A stretch of 64,000 bases of DNA from the NCBI RefSeq assembly GCF_026341825.1, contig NZ_JAPENY010000002.1:2389001-2453000 (forward strand), given 5' to 3'. A program made the translations under genes and the position numbers. Source of the stretch: Streptomyces sp. NBC_00620. Its GTDB lineage: Bacteria > Actinomycetota > Actinomycetes > Streptomycetales > Streptomycetaceae. A model generated the notes under the pieces. It saw nothing but the letters and a program-made list of their open reading frames with translations, did not search any database and was not told the DNA's origin. Positions 16,831 through 24,542 of this stretch are shown here, piece by piece; within the stretch, counting starts at the first letter, position 1, and each line of letters starts with the position of its first letter.

Positions 16831-18330
16831 TTACGCCTTCGCCTCGGACACCTGCGCGGTTTCGGCCTGCTCGCCGTCCGAACCTGCGGCGGGGGACGCC
16901 TCCAGCGCGGCGGCGGCGCGCTGACGCGGGAGGAAGGAAGCGAGGAGGAGGGCGAGAAGGGCGGCACCGGCGCCGACGGCCATGACTGTCCTGAAACCGT
17001 TCTCCGAGGGCAGGGCGGTGGTGCCGAAATCGGTGGTCATCTGCGCCAGGATGACGCCGGCGAGTGCGCTGGCGAAAGACGTACCGATGGACCGCATCAG
17101 GGTGTTGAGGCTGTTCGCGGCGGCCGTCTCGGTGGCGGGCACGGCGCCCATGATGAGTGCGGGCATCGCGCCGTAGGCGAAGCCGACACCGGCGCCGATG
17201 ATGCAGGAGACCAGAACGAGGTGCCAGACCTCGGACATCAGGAGGATGTTCAGGCCGTAGCCGGCGGCGACGATGACCGCGCCCGTCATCAGGGTGATCT
17301 TCGGGCCCCTGGTCTTGGAGATCGCGGCGGACAGCGGAGCCATCGCCATCATCACCAGGCCCTGCGGAGCCAGGACCAGGCCGACGGTCAGCATCGACCT
17401 GCCGAGGCCGTAGCCCGTCTGTTCGGGCAGCTGGAGCAACTGCGGCAGGACCAGGGACATCGCGAACATCGAGAAGCCGAACGACACCGAGGCGAGGTTG
17501 GTGAAGAGCACCTGACGGCGGGCGAGGGTGCGAAGGTCCACCAGCGGCTGGGCGGTACGCAGCTCGAACACGCCCCATGCCAGCAGCACGAGGACCGCGG
17601 TGGCGAACAGTCCAAGGACGGTGCCGCTGGTCCAGCCCCAGTCGGAGCCCTTGGAGACGGCCAGCAGCAGGGAGACCAGGGCGGTCGACAGGCCGATGGC
17701 ACCGATCAGGTCGAAGCGGCCGCCTGCGCGCACCTTCGACTCGGGCACGATGGCCAGGACGAGTGCGAAGGCGACGGTGCCGAGGGCGGCCGAGGTCCAG
17801 AACAGGATGTGCCAGTCGAAGCGGTCGGCGATGAAGGCGGCGGAGGGCAGACCCAGGGCGCCGCCCACTCCCAGTGAGGCGCTCATCAGGGCGGTGGAGC
17901 TGGTGAGCCGCTCGGCGGGCAGCACGTCGCGCATGACGCTGATGCCGAGCGGTACGACAGCTGCGGCCAGGCCCTGCAGGGTCCGTCCGACGATCATCGG
18001 GACCAGGGAGTCGCTCAGCGCGCAGACGACGGAACCGGCCACCAGCAGGACGATGCTGACCAGGAGCATGCGGCGCTTGCCGAACATGTCCCCGAGGCGG
18101 CCGACGACCGGCGTGGCGACGGAGGCGGCGAGCAGCGTGGCGGTGACCGCCCAGATCGTGTTCGACGCCGAGGCGTCGAGGAGTTTCGGCAGCTCCGGGA
18201 CGATCGGGATGACCAGGGTCTGCATCAGCGAGACGACGATCCCGGCGAGGGCCAGTACCGCCACCACGGCGTTCGACTTCGCCGGGGCGGAACCTCCGAC
18301 CTCGGCGGATCGGGCAAGGGCGTCGGGCAT
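16831..18330 (-). CDS. MFS drug exporter, DHA2 (14-TMS) type
   Basis: 499 residues, about 14 hydrophobic segments. Motif A is visible as GRLGDMFGKRRMLL and motif C-like sequence as GLPSAAFIADRFDWHILF. Likely a proton-driven efflux pump in the plasma membrane. The ATG at 18330 is supported by GGAGG 7 nt upstream; an in-frame ATG at 18375 falls inside the promoter and operator. First gene of a minus-strand run (MFS, esterase, AraC, VOC). Two copies of the MarR operator flank its promoter, suggesting induction by the pump's substrate. Confidence 0.93.
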   Translation of the reverse strand: MPDALARSAEVGGSAPAKSNAVVAVLALAGIVVSLMQTLVIPIVPELPKLLDASASNTIWAVTATLLAASVATPVVGRLGDMFGKRRMLLVSIVLLVAGSVVCALSDSLVPMIVGRTLQGLAAAVVPLGISVMRDVLPAERLTSSTALMSASLGVGGALGLPSAAFIADRFDWHILFWTSAALGTVAFALVLAIVPESKVRAGGRFDLIGAIGLSTALVSLLLAVSKGSDWGWTSGTVLGLFATAVLVLLAWGVFELRTAQPLVDLRTLARRQVLFTNLASVSFGFSMFAMSLVLPQLLQLPEQTGYGLGRSMLTVGLVLAPQGLVMMAMAPLSAAISKTRGPKITLMTGAVIVAAGYGLNILLMSEVWHLVLVSCIIGAGVGFAYGAMPALIMGAVPATETAAANSLNTLMRSIGTSFASALAGVILAQMTTDFGTTALPSENGFRTVMAVGAGAALLALLLASFLPRQRAAAALEASPAAGSDGEQAETAQVSEAKA

Positions 18331-18358
18331 GGCGGAGCCTCCGGTCGGGGGAGCGGAT

Positions 18359-18375
18359 TTGCTTAACTTACTCAA
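18359..18375. promoter_or_regulatory. Predicted MarR operator 1 of the MFS promoter
   Basis: TTGCTTAACTTACTCAA, sharing TTGCTTAACT with the operator at 13610. It lies immediately downstream of the proposed -10 (18375-18380, minus strand), over the expected transcription start. Confidence 0.7.
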
Positions 18376-18403
18376 CCATAAGTGGGTTGATTAACTTAGG
18401 CAA
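18375..18403 (-). promoter_or_regulatory. Predicted promoter of the MFS-esterase-AraC-VOC run
   Basis: On the minus strand: -35 TTGCCT (18403-18398), a 17-nt spacer and -10 TATGGT (18380-18375). The -35 is inside operator 2 and the -10 touches operator 1. Confidence 0.6.
18387..18403. promoter_or_regulatory. Predicted MarR operator 2 of the MFS promoter
   Basis: TTGATTAACTTAGGCAA, sharing the TTAACT-AGGCAA core with the operator at 13610-13626. It is centred 28 bp from operator 1 and covers the proposed -35. Confidence 0.72.
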
Positions 18404-18675
18404 GTGTTTTATTCGGGTGGGCCACGCCGCATAAGCGACGCCGGGCTTCGATGCCGAGCGGTTCAGGGGGGCGAGTCGGTGGCGTGTCCGGGTCGGCCAT
18501 TCGGCCGCCGCTCTCAGGCCGTGGCAGCGTGGCCCTGTGCCCCGGGATCAATCCCCGTGTCGGCGTGGCTCGACGGAGTCGTCGGCGCCGCCGCCAAGTC
18601 GTAACGTCTCTTTCCGGCACGACCGTCACGGCACGGCAGCAACCACCGCACCACATGGATCAGGAAGTTGATGAC

Positions 18676-19569
18676 ATGACCGACAAGCTCACCGTCAGTG
18701 TCCTGGGCACAGGGATCATGGGGGCCGCGATGGCCCGCAACCTCGCTCGCGCCGGGCACACCGTCCGGGCCTGGAACCGCAGCCGGGACAAGGCCGAGGC
18801 GCTGGCCGCCGACGGCGTGTACGTCGCCGACACCCCCGCCGAGGCGGTCCAGGGCGCCGGTGTCGTCCTCACCATCCTGTACGACGGCGCAGCCGTGTTG
18901 GACGTGATGCGGCAGGCCGCGCCCGCACTGCGCCCCGGTACTGCCTGGGTGCAGTCGACGACCGCCGGGATCGAGGCCGTCGGCGAGCTGGCCGACTTCG
19001 CCCGCGAGAACGAGCTGGTCTTCTACGACGCCCCGGTGCTCGGCACCCGGCAGCCCGCGGAGGCCGGGCAGTTGCTCGTCCTGGCCGCGGGGTCGAGCCA
19101 GGACCGGGACGCCGTGACGCCGGTGTTCGACGCGGTCGGCGCCCGCACCGTGTGGACCGGCGAGGACGGCGCGGCGGGCAGCGCCACCCGCCTCAAGCTC
19201 GTCGCCAACAGCTGGGTCCTCGCGGCCACCAACGCGGTCGGCGAGGTCCTCGCCCTGTCCAAGGCCCTCGGAGTGGACCCGCAGAGCTTCTTCGACGCCA
19301 TCGAGGGTGGCCCGCTCGACATGGGCTACCTGCGTGCGAAGGCCGGCCTCATCCTCAACGACCAGCTGACGCCGGCCGCCTTCGCCGTGTCCACCGCCGC
19401 CAAGGACGCCCGCCTGATCGTCGAGGCCGGCGAGCAGAACGGTGTGCGCCTCGACGTGGCCGCAGCCTCCGCCGAACGCTTTGCCCGTGCCGCCGCCCAG
19501 GGACACGCCGACGAGGACATGGCGGCCGCCTACTTCGCCAGCTTCGACGAGGGGCCTGAGACGGCCTGA
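18676..19569 (+). CDS. NAD(P)-dependent beta-hydroxyacid dehydrogenase/imine-reductase-like protein
   Basis: 297 residues. N-terminal Rossmann site VSVLGTGIMGAAMARNLARAGH, family motif TTAGIEAVGELADF, substrate-region DAPVLGTRQPAEAGQL and the catalytic-Lys region ATRLKLVANSWV with the Lys conserved in HIBADH enzymes. It belongs to the 6-phosphogluconate/3-hydroxyisobutyrate dehydrogenase superfamily; imine reductases share this fold. AGGAAG 8 nt before the ATG supports the start. Substrate not assignable. Confidence 0.88.
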   Translation: MTDKLTVSVLGTGIMGAAMARNLARAGHTVRAWNRSRDKAEALAADGVYVADTPAEAVQGAGVVLTILYDGAAVLDVMRQAAPALRPGTAWVQSTTAGIEAVGELADFARENELVFYDAPVLGTRQPAEAGQLLVLAAGSSQDRDAVTPVFDAVGARTVWTGEDGAAGSATRLKLVANSWVLAATNAVGEVLALSKALGVDPQSFFDAIEGGPLDMGYLRAKAGLILNDQLTPAAFAVSTAAKDARLIVEAGEQNGVRLDVAAASAERFARAAAQGHADEDMAAAYFASFDEGPETA

Positions 19570-19578
19570 CCTCGGACG

Positions 19579-19641
19579 CGGGCGGCGACCCGACGAACGG
19601 GCCGGCGGCGTCCAGGGCCTCGTCGAGCCGGTCGCCGCCCG
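19579..19641. terminator. Hairpin between the convergent reductase and DJ-1 genes
   Basis: Perfect 12-bp arms CGGGCGGCGACC (19579-19590) and GGTCGCCGCCCG (19630-19641) separated by 39 nt. The right arm lies just before the DJ-1 gene stop at 19646. Confidence 0.5.
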
Positions 19642-19645
19642 TCGC

Positions 19646-20341
19646 TCAGGCCAGCTTCTTCAGCAGTTCGGCAGCGAGCGGGGCGGAGGACGCCGGGTTC
19701 TGGCCCGTGACCAGGTTGCGGTCCACGACTACGAACGGGGCCCACGGCTCGCCCTCCTGGAAGTCGACGCCCGCCTCGACAAGACGGTCCTGAAGCAGCC
19801 ACTTGGCCTTGTCGGCGAACCCGGCCTGCGTCTCCTCGGTATTGGTGAAGCCCGTGAGGCGGTAGCCCGCGAAGGCGTTGGCGCCGTCCGGGCCGGTGGC
19901 TGCGAGCAGCGCCGCCGGGCCGTGGCACACCACACCGAGCGGCTTGCCCGACTGCAGCGCGCGGGTGAGAAGCCGGCCGGACTCGGCGTCGACCGCGAGG
20001 TCCTCCATCGGGCCGTGGCCGCCCGGGTAGAAGACCGCGGCATAGCCGTCCAGGTCCACTTCCTCCAGCTTGACGGGCTTGTGGAGCTCGTCGATCGACG
20101 CGACCGCCTTCTCGATCCTGTCGGCGCCCTCCTGCCCGCCGTTGAACTCGGGCGCGAGGCTCGCCCTGTCCAAGGTCGGCACGACGCCGGCCGGCGTGGC
20201 GACGACGACCTCGTGGCCCGCGGCCTTGAACGCCTCGTACGGGGCGACGGCCTCCTCGGCCCAGAAGCCGGTCGGGTGCTGGGTGCCGTCGGCGAGCGTC
20301 CAGTGGTCGGCGCCGGTCAGCACGAAAAGGATCTTCGACAT
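19646..20341 (-). CDS. DJ-1/PfpI-family (class I glutamine-amidotransferase-like) protein
   Basis: 231 residues. Nucleophile elbow GVVCHGPAALL with the reactive Cys; GGHGPMEDL and the C-terminal VVVDRNLVTGQNPASS are typical of Hsp31/GATase1-like stress proteins (glyoxalase III, deglycase or chaperone activities are known in this group). Cytosolic. GGAG about 10 nt upstream of the ATG. The PadR regulator lies 169 bp upstream on the same strand and may control it. Confidence 0.9.
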   Translation of the reverse strand: MSKILFVLTGADHWTLADGTQHPTGFWAEEAVAPYEAFKAAGHEVVVATPAGVVPTLDRASLAPEFNGGQEGADRIEKAVASIDELHKPVKLEEVDLDGYAAVFYPGGHGPMEDLAVDAESGRLLTRALQSGKPLGVVCHGPAALLAATGPDGANAFAGYRLTGFTNTEETQAGFADKAKWLLQDRLVEAGVDFQEGEPWAPFVVVDRNLVTGQNPASSAPLAAELLKKLA

Positions 20342-20509
20342 GGTGCGTGTCTCCGGGGGGTGCGGCCCTGACGGGCATGGGCTGGGAATCCGGTCTGCTT
20401 CACTCGTACGTCCTGACGCTCCGCATTCGGACTTCGGATCGTCAGGGCGGCGATGTCCTCGACGCTATGCCGCTCGGAGACGGGGGACCAATAGGGAACC
20501 CGCCGGGGG

Positions 20510-21097
20510 TCATAGGACATCCAATGGCCCGGCCTGCTGCTGCACCGACGCGCGCTGTTCCAGAACGCGCAGGGCCCGTTCGCCCCACCGGATGTTCTCC
20601 TCCTCGAAGGAGCGCCCTCGCATCAGCGTGAGATACGGGCCTACGCGCTCGCTCCCCGCCAGGAACTCGTCCTCGGTGCGCCCGTCGAGGAGGCGGTCGC
20701 GCAACCGCTCGTAACGGGCCAGCTTGGCGCGCGCCCACTCGAGCCGCTCGGCGATGGCCGCCCGTACGGCCTCCTCGTCCCCCGAGTCGACGGCCTGGAC
20801 CTTGACCAGCAGCTCGTCCCGGATGGCCGTGGGCTTCGGGAAGTCGGCGGTGAAGTCGCGCAGGGCGCTGCGGCCCGCCTCGGTGAGGGAGAAGACCCGC
20901 TTGTTCGGGCGGCGCTCCTGCCGTACGAGCCGGGCCTCGATGAGCCCCTCGGACTCCATGCGGTCGAGCTCGCGGTACAGCTGCTGCGGGGTCGCCATCC
21001 AGAAATTGGCCACCGACGCGTCGAACCCCTTGGCGAGGTCGTACCCCGACGCCTCGCCCTCCAGAAGCGCGGCCATGACCGCGTTGCGCAATGCCAT
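20510..21097 (-). CDS. PadR-family transcriptional regulator
   Basis: 195 residues. N-terminal winged helix (MALRNAVMAALLEGEASGYDLAKGF, then QLYRELDRMESEGLIEAR, then NKRVFSLTEAGRSAL) and a C-terminal helical dimerization domain (Vir_act_alpha_C type). Divergent from the NTF2-like gene at 21180, with an inverted repeat at 21146-21157 between them, so it likely represses itself and perhaps that neighbour. Confidence 0.92.
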   Translation of the reverse strand: MALRNAVMAALLEGEASGYDLAKGFDASVANFWMATPQQLYRELDRMESEGLIEARLVRQERRPNKRVFSLTEAGRSALRDFTADFPKPTAIRDELLVKVQAVDSGDEEAVRAAIAERLEWARAKLARYERLRDRLLDGRTEDEFLAGSERVGPYLTLMRGRSFEEENIRWGERALRVLEQRASVQQQAGPLDVL

Positions 21098-21145
21098 GCC
21101 CCCAGGCTAGACGTCGCCCATCCCCGCGACTAATCTGTTCCGCAC

Positions 21146-21157
21146 CTAATCAATTAG
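21146..21157. promoter_or_regulatory. Inverted repeat, possible PadR operator
   Basis: CTAAT-CA-ATTAG, an AT-rich palindrome in an otherwise GC-rich intergenic region between padR and the divergent NTF2-like gene. Assignment to PadR rests on position only. Confidence 0.45.
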
Positions 21158-21179
21158 TTGAGTATGAGAGGTGGGCGTG

Positions 21180-21572
21180 ATGCACCCCTTCCGCAAGGCT
21201 GTGGAGGCCGGCGACATAGCGGCGATCGAGGACATGCTGGCCGACGACGTCGTGTTCACCAGTCCCGTGGTCTTCAAGCCCTACCCGGGCAAGGCGATCA
21301 CGGGGGCCATCCTGCGCGGCGTCTCCCGGGTGTTCACCGACTTCCGCTACGTACGCGAATTCGGCGACCCCGGTGGCCGTGACCACGCGCTGGTCTTCGA
21401 GGCCAAGGTGGGCGACAAGGAGATCACCGGCTGCGACTTCCTGCACTTCGACGAGGACGGCAGGATCGACGACCTGATGGTCATGGTCCGTCCGCTGTCG
21501 GCGGCCCACGCGCTCGCCGAGGCGATGGGGGCGCAGTTCGAGCAGATCTCGCAGGAGGCGGCGGACGCCTAG
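21180..21572 (+). CDS. NTF2-like (SnoaL-type) protein
   Basis: 130 residues from the ATG at 21180, chosen because GAGAGG lies 8 nt upstream; GTG codons at 21171 and 21177 are alternatives. The fold is a small cone-shaped barrel: FRKAVEAGDIAAIEDMLADDVVFTSP is the classic NTF2-like start and EITGCDFLHFDEDGRIDDLMVMVRP the classic end. Members include isomerases and polyketide cyclases as well as non-enzymatic binders, so function is open. Divergent from padR. Confidence 0.82.
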   Translation: MHPFRKAVEAGDIAAIEDMLADDVVFTSPVVFKPYPGKAITGAILRGVSRVFTDFRYVREFGDPGGRDHALVFEAKVGDKEITGCDFLHFDEDGRIDDLMVMVRPLSAAHALAEAMGAQFEQISQEAADA

Positions 21573-21665
21573 GGCCTGTCCGGCCGATCCCGGCGGGACG
21601 GGTCCTAACCGCAGTCCCTCTCCGCTGCCGGGTTTGACGCGATTCTCTTCGGCTACCCGCGTGTT

Positions 21666-22040
21666 GTGACGACAACGACATCCCAACGGGAGCTCTTCCG
21701 GTTTCTGGAGGCCCGCTTCGCCTGCGCCCAGGCCTGTACCGAGTGCGCCCGGGCCTGCGCGCTGCGCGCGAGCTGCATGGATCCGGACGGGCCGAAGGAA
21801 GAGCAACTCATCCGGCGCGAGGGCATCTTGTGCGCGGAGGTCTGCGACGCGACCTGCCGTGTGCTGTCCGAGCAGCTTCAGCAGGACGAGGCCGGCATCC
21901 GCGCCCAGGTGGAGTGGTGCCGGACGGTCTGCCTGGAAAGCGCCCGTGTCTTCGAGGAGTACGCCGGGGCGGAGAACGCGGTGAAGGCCTGCCGCGAATG
22001 CGCCCAGGAGTGTGCGGACTTCGTCGCCACGCTGCGCTGA
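21666..22040 (+). CDS. Cys-rich four-helix-bundle copper-binding protein (DUF326/Csp-like)
   Basis: 124 residues with 13 cysteines arranged on helices as CxxxC and CxxC-type repeats (FACAQACTECARAC, ILCAEVCDATC, EWCRTVC, KACRECAQEC). This is the pattern of four-helix-bundle copper-storage proteins, which bind Cu(I) inside the bundle. No signal peptide, so it is the cytosolic type. GTG start. No copper regulator or P-type ATPase is adjacent. Confidence 0.82.
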   Translation: MTTTTSQRELFRFLEARFACAQACTECARACALRASCMDPDGPKEEQLIRREGILCAEVCDATCRVLSEQLQQDEAGIRAQVEWCRTVCLESARVFEEYAGAENAVKACRECAQECADFVATLR

Positions 22041-22169
22041 GCGACGCTCGGCCTCAGGTCCGACCAGTGTGAAAGCGTCACCGGCATTCCCAATTTCTGC
22101 AACGCGTTCTACCGTGTGCGCCGACCAGCCCGGGAGAACCAGCTCAGTCAGTGGGAGCCAGGAGGCGCC

Positions 22170-23348
22170 GTGCATCTCGAGTACACGCCAGAGCAACAGC
22201 GATTGCGCACCGGACTGCGCGGCTACTTCGCCGAGTTGGTGCCCGACCACTCCTACGCCCGGTACGCCGACCCGGCCGTGCAGAAGCGCTTCTACCGCGA
22301 AACCATCCGCCGCCTCGGCACGGACGGCTGGCTCGGCGTGGGCTGGCCCAAGGAGTACGGCGGGCGCGGACTGAGCCCGATGGAGCAGTTCATCTTCTTC
22401 GACGAGGCGGCGCAGGCGGTCGTACCGCTGCCGCTGATGGCCCTGAACACGGTCGGCCCGACGATCATGCAGTTCGGCACGGAGGAGCAGAAGAGGTACT
22501 TCCTGCCCAGGATTCTGTCCGGCGAGATCGACTTCGCGATCGGGTACAGCGAGCCGGACGCGGGCACGGACCTGGCCGCGTTGAAGACGAAGGCCGTCAG
22601 GGACGGCGACGACTACATCGTCAACGGGCAGAAGATCTGGACGACCAACGGCGACACCGCCGACTGGGTGTGGCTCGCCGTCCGCACCGACCCCGCGGCC
22701 CCGCCGCACAAGGGCATCACCATGCTCCTGGTCCCGACCTCGGACCCCGGCTACTCCTGCACCCTCATCAACACCCTCGCCTCGCACGACACCACCGCGA
22801 GCTACTACGAGAACATCCGCGTCCCCGTCTCGCGCCGCGTCGGCGAGGAGAACAAGGGCTGGCGGCTGATCACCAACCAGCTCAACCACGAGCGGGTCAC
22901 CCTCGCAGCGCACGGCACCATGGCGATCCGCGCCCTGCACGACGTACAGCACTGGGCGATGGAGACGAAGCTCGCCGACGGCCGCCGTGTCGTCGACCTG
23001 CCCTGGGTGCGCCGCCGTCTCGCCCAGACCCACACCAGGCTCGACGCCATGAAACTCCTCAACTGGCAGATGGTGAACGCCGTCCAGGAAGGCACCCTCA
23101 CCCCGCAGGACGCCTCCGCCGTCAAGGTGTACGGCTCCGAGGCCCGCCGGGACGCCTACGCCTGGCTGATGGAGATCGTCGCCGCCCCCGCCGCCCTCAA
23201 GGAGGGATCCACGGGCGCCGTCCTGCACGGCGAACTGGAACGCGGCTACCGGTCAGCGGTGATCTTCACCTTCGGTGGCGGCAACAACGAGATCCAGCGG
23301 GAGATCATCTCGTGGATCGGTCTGGGGATGCCGCGGGTGCGGCGTTAG
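22170..23348 (+). CDS. Acyl-CoA dehydrogenase (FadE family)
   Basis: 392 residues. The GTG start has AGGAGG 5 nt upstream, which decides it over an open frame extending further. N-terminal helical domain, then YSEPDAGTDLAALKT (FAD/substrate) and NGQKIWTT in the middle domain, ending GGGNNEIQREIISWIGLG. The C-terminal GGGNNE form is typical of the actinobacterial FadE subgroup used on bulky or steroid-type acyl-CoAs. It stands alone here, though acyl-CoA genes reappear at 53.7-64 kb. Electrons would pass to an ETF. Confidence 0.9.
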   Translation: MHLEYTPEQQRLRTGLRGYFAELVPDHSYARYADPAVQKRFYRETIRRLGTDGWLGVGWPKEYGGRGLSPMEQFIFFDEAAQAVVPLPLMALNTVGPTIMQFGTEEQKRYFLPRILSGEIDFAIGYSEPDAGTDLAALKTKAVRDGDDYIVNGQKIWTTNGDTADWVWLAVRTDPAAPPHKGITMLLVPTSDPGYSCTLINTLASHDTTASYYENIRVPVSRRVGEENKGWRLITNQLNHERVTLAAHGTMAIRALHDVQHWAMETKLADGRRVVDLPWVRRRLAQTHTRLDAMKLLNWQMVNAVQEGTLTPQDASAVKVYGSEARRDAYAWLMEIVAAPAALKEGSTGAVLHGELERGYRSAVIFTFGGGNNEIQREIISWIGLGMPRVRR

Positions 23349-23504
23349 CCGACTTGTGACGAGGATTTCCAGTAGAACCGGATTCGGACGTCGACCGAGC
23401 CCTACAGCGATGCGTCAGCCCCGTGGTGCGCGGCCAGGCCTCGGCCCTTTCGGATGCTGCCTGCCGACTGGGATTACGAAGAGCAAGGTCGCTTTCACCG
23501 TCCT

Positions 23505-24266
23505 CTAGGTGGACCGGAACCCTCCTCCTGGCGGATCCGAGAAGTCTGAATCGCGCGGACGAGGTTGCTGCCATGGCGGCCTGACCAGACCTGTCTCGTA
23601 GGCGAACACGACGGCCTGCACCCGGGCACGGGCGCCGATCTTGGCCAGAATGCTGCTGATGTGGGTCTTGACCGTGGTCGGCGAAATCGACAGCCGCTCG
23701 GCGATCTCCAAGTTGCTCCAGCCGGAGGCGAGAGCGGCAAGTACTTCGGTTTCGCGTTCGGTGAGGCGGGACAGCCTCCGTCTTCGGTCGGGCCTGTCGG
23801 TGGAATCCCGTTCACGGACGGCCTCGATCAGGGCGCGCGTGAGACGAGGAGACAGAACTGAGCCTCCCAGCGCGACGATGCGCACGGCTGCGGCGAGTTC
23901 TTCGGGGAGCGCGTCCTTGAGGAGGATTCCGTCGGCGCCCGCGCGCAGGGTGGCACAGGCGTACTCGTCGCCATCGGATGCGATCAGCACGAGCACCCGC
24001 GGGGGGAGTCCGCCTGCCGGTTCGGGGCGAGACGCCTTGGCATGGCAGTCGGGTTGGGTGATGCGACGTATTGCCTGAATGAGGTCGGCGTCCGTTCGGC
24101 CCAGGTCCAGGAGGACGACGTCGGGCTGGAGCGCGGTGGCGGCTCGGACTGCTTGGGCGCAGTCGGTCGCCTCGCCCACGACCGTGAGGTCGGGCTGGGC
24201 ATCCAGGAACATGCGCAGGCCGAGACGTTGAAGGGCCTGCTCGTTGACGATAAGTACGGTGGTCAT
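23505..24266 (-). CDS. NarL/LuxR-type response regulator with degenerate receiver
   Basis: 253 residues. The LuxR HTH is intact (LTERETEVLAALASGWSN, then ERLSISPTTVKTHI). The receiver is a close relative of the regulator at 25600 (both start MTTVLIV and share ALPEEL) but is altered: the Mg-binding acidic pair is N8-E9 instead of D-D, the MPGMDG loop after phospho-Asp 54 is replaced by GRTDAD, the switch Thr is Ala (about 96), and about 14 residues are inserted before the fourth strand. Asp54 and the conserved Lys remain. It probably acts without normal phosphorylation, or has drifted after duplication. No partner kinase adjoins it. Confidence 0.88.
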   Translation of the reverse strand: MTTVLIVNEQALQRLGLRMFLDAQPDLTVVGEATDCAQAVRAATALQPDVVLLDLGRTDADLIQAIRRITQPDCHAKASRPEPAGGLPPRVLVLIASDGDEYACATLRAGADGILLKDALPEELAAAVRIVALGGSVLSPRLTRALIEAVRERDSTDRPDRRRRLSRLTERETEVLAALASGWSNLEIAERLSISPTTVKTHISSILAKIGARARVQAVVFAYETGLVRPPWQQPRPRDSDFSDPPGGGFRST

Positions 24267-24344
24267 GCGGGCGTTCTCCCGGCGGACCGGGCCCGGAGGC
24301 GTTCGGCCGCCATGTTCGGAGCGGGGCGGATCAGAGGGTGAGGA

Positions 24345-24384
24345 CCCGGCCGCGGATCGTGAGATGTTCCGGATCGCGGCCGGG
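24345..24384. terminator. Hairpin downstream of the SGNH gene
   Basis: CCCGGCCGCG (24345-24354) and CGCGGCCGGG (24375-24384), perfect 10-bp arms extendable by a few pairs with one mismatch, with a 20-nt loop. It separates the SGNH gene from the degenerate regulator. The rest of 24267-24542 holds no recognisable gene. Confidence 0.6.
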
Positions 24385-24542
24385 CCCTTCCTCGCACCGG
24401 GCGCCTGTCCCCACGGACGGCCGGTGCGTACCGGGCGCGCGCTCCGCTCGAGCACACGCGCCCGGAGTCGCAGGTGCGTGAAGGACGTGGATGAGGCGGG
24501 CTCCCTGCCGGTGACCCGCGGCCAATGTCCTGCTGGGTGTCG

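Larger units (their letters stand above)
18331..18675. other. 345-bp divergent intergenic region
   Basis: It holds the MFS promoter and two MarR-type operators at its left end. From 18404 to 18675 I see no convincing gene: the frame that runs into the reductase from 18451 is not conserved in sequence character. No strong terminator is visible. The promoter of the reductase must lie here but I cannot place it. Confidence 0.5.

Noticed and set aside
15128..17578. An 816-codon minus-strand frame crossing the esterase and MFS genes
   Set aside because: It runs through two genes in the wrong frame; both true frames carry catalytic or transport motifs.
21150..23228. A 692-codon open frame on the minus strand opposite the NTF2-like, Cys-rich and acyl-CoA dehydrogenase genes
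   Set aside because: It is a shadow of well-supported plus-strand genes: no family motifs, skewed Gly/Arg/Val composition and it spans three real genes.
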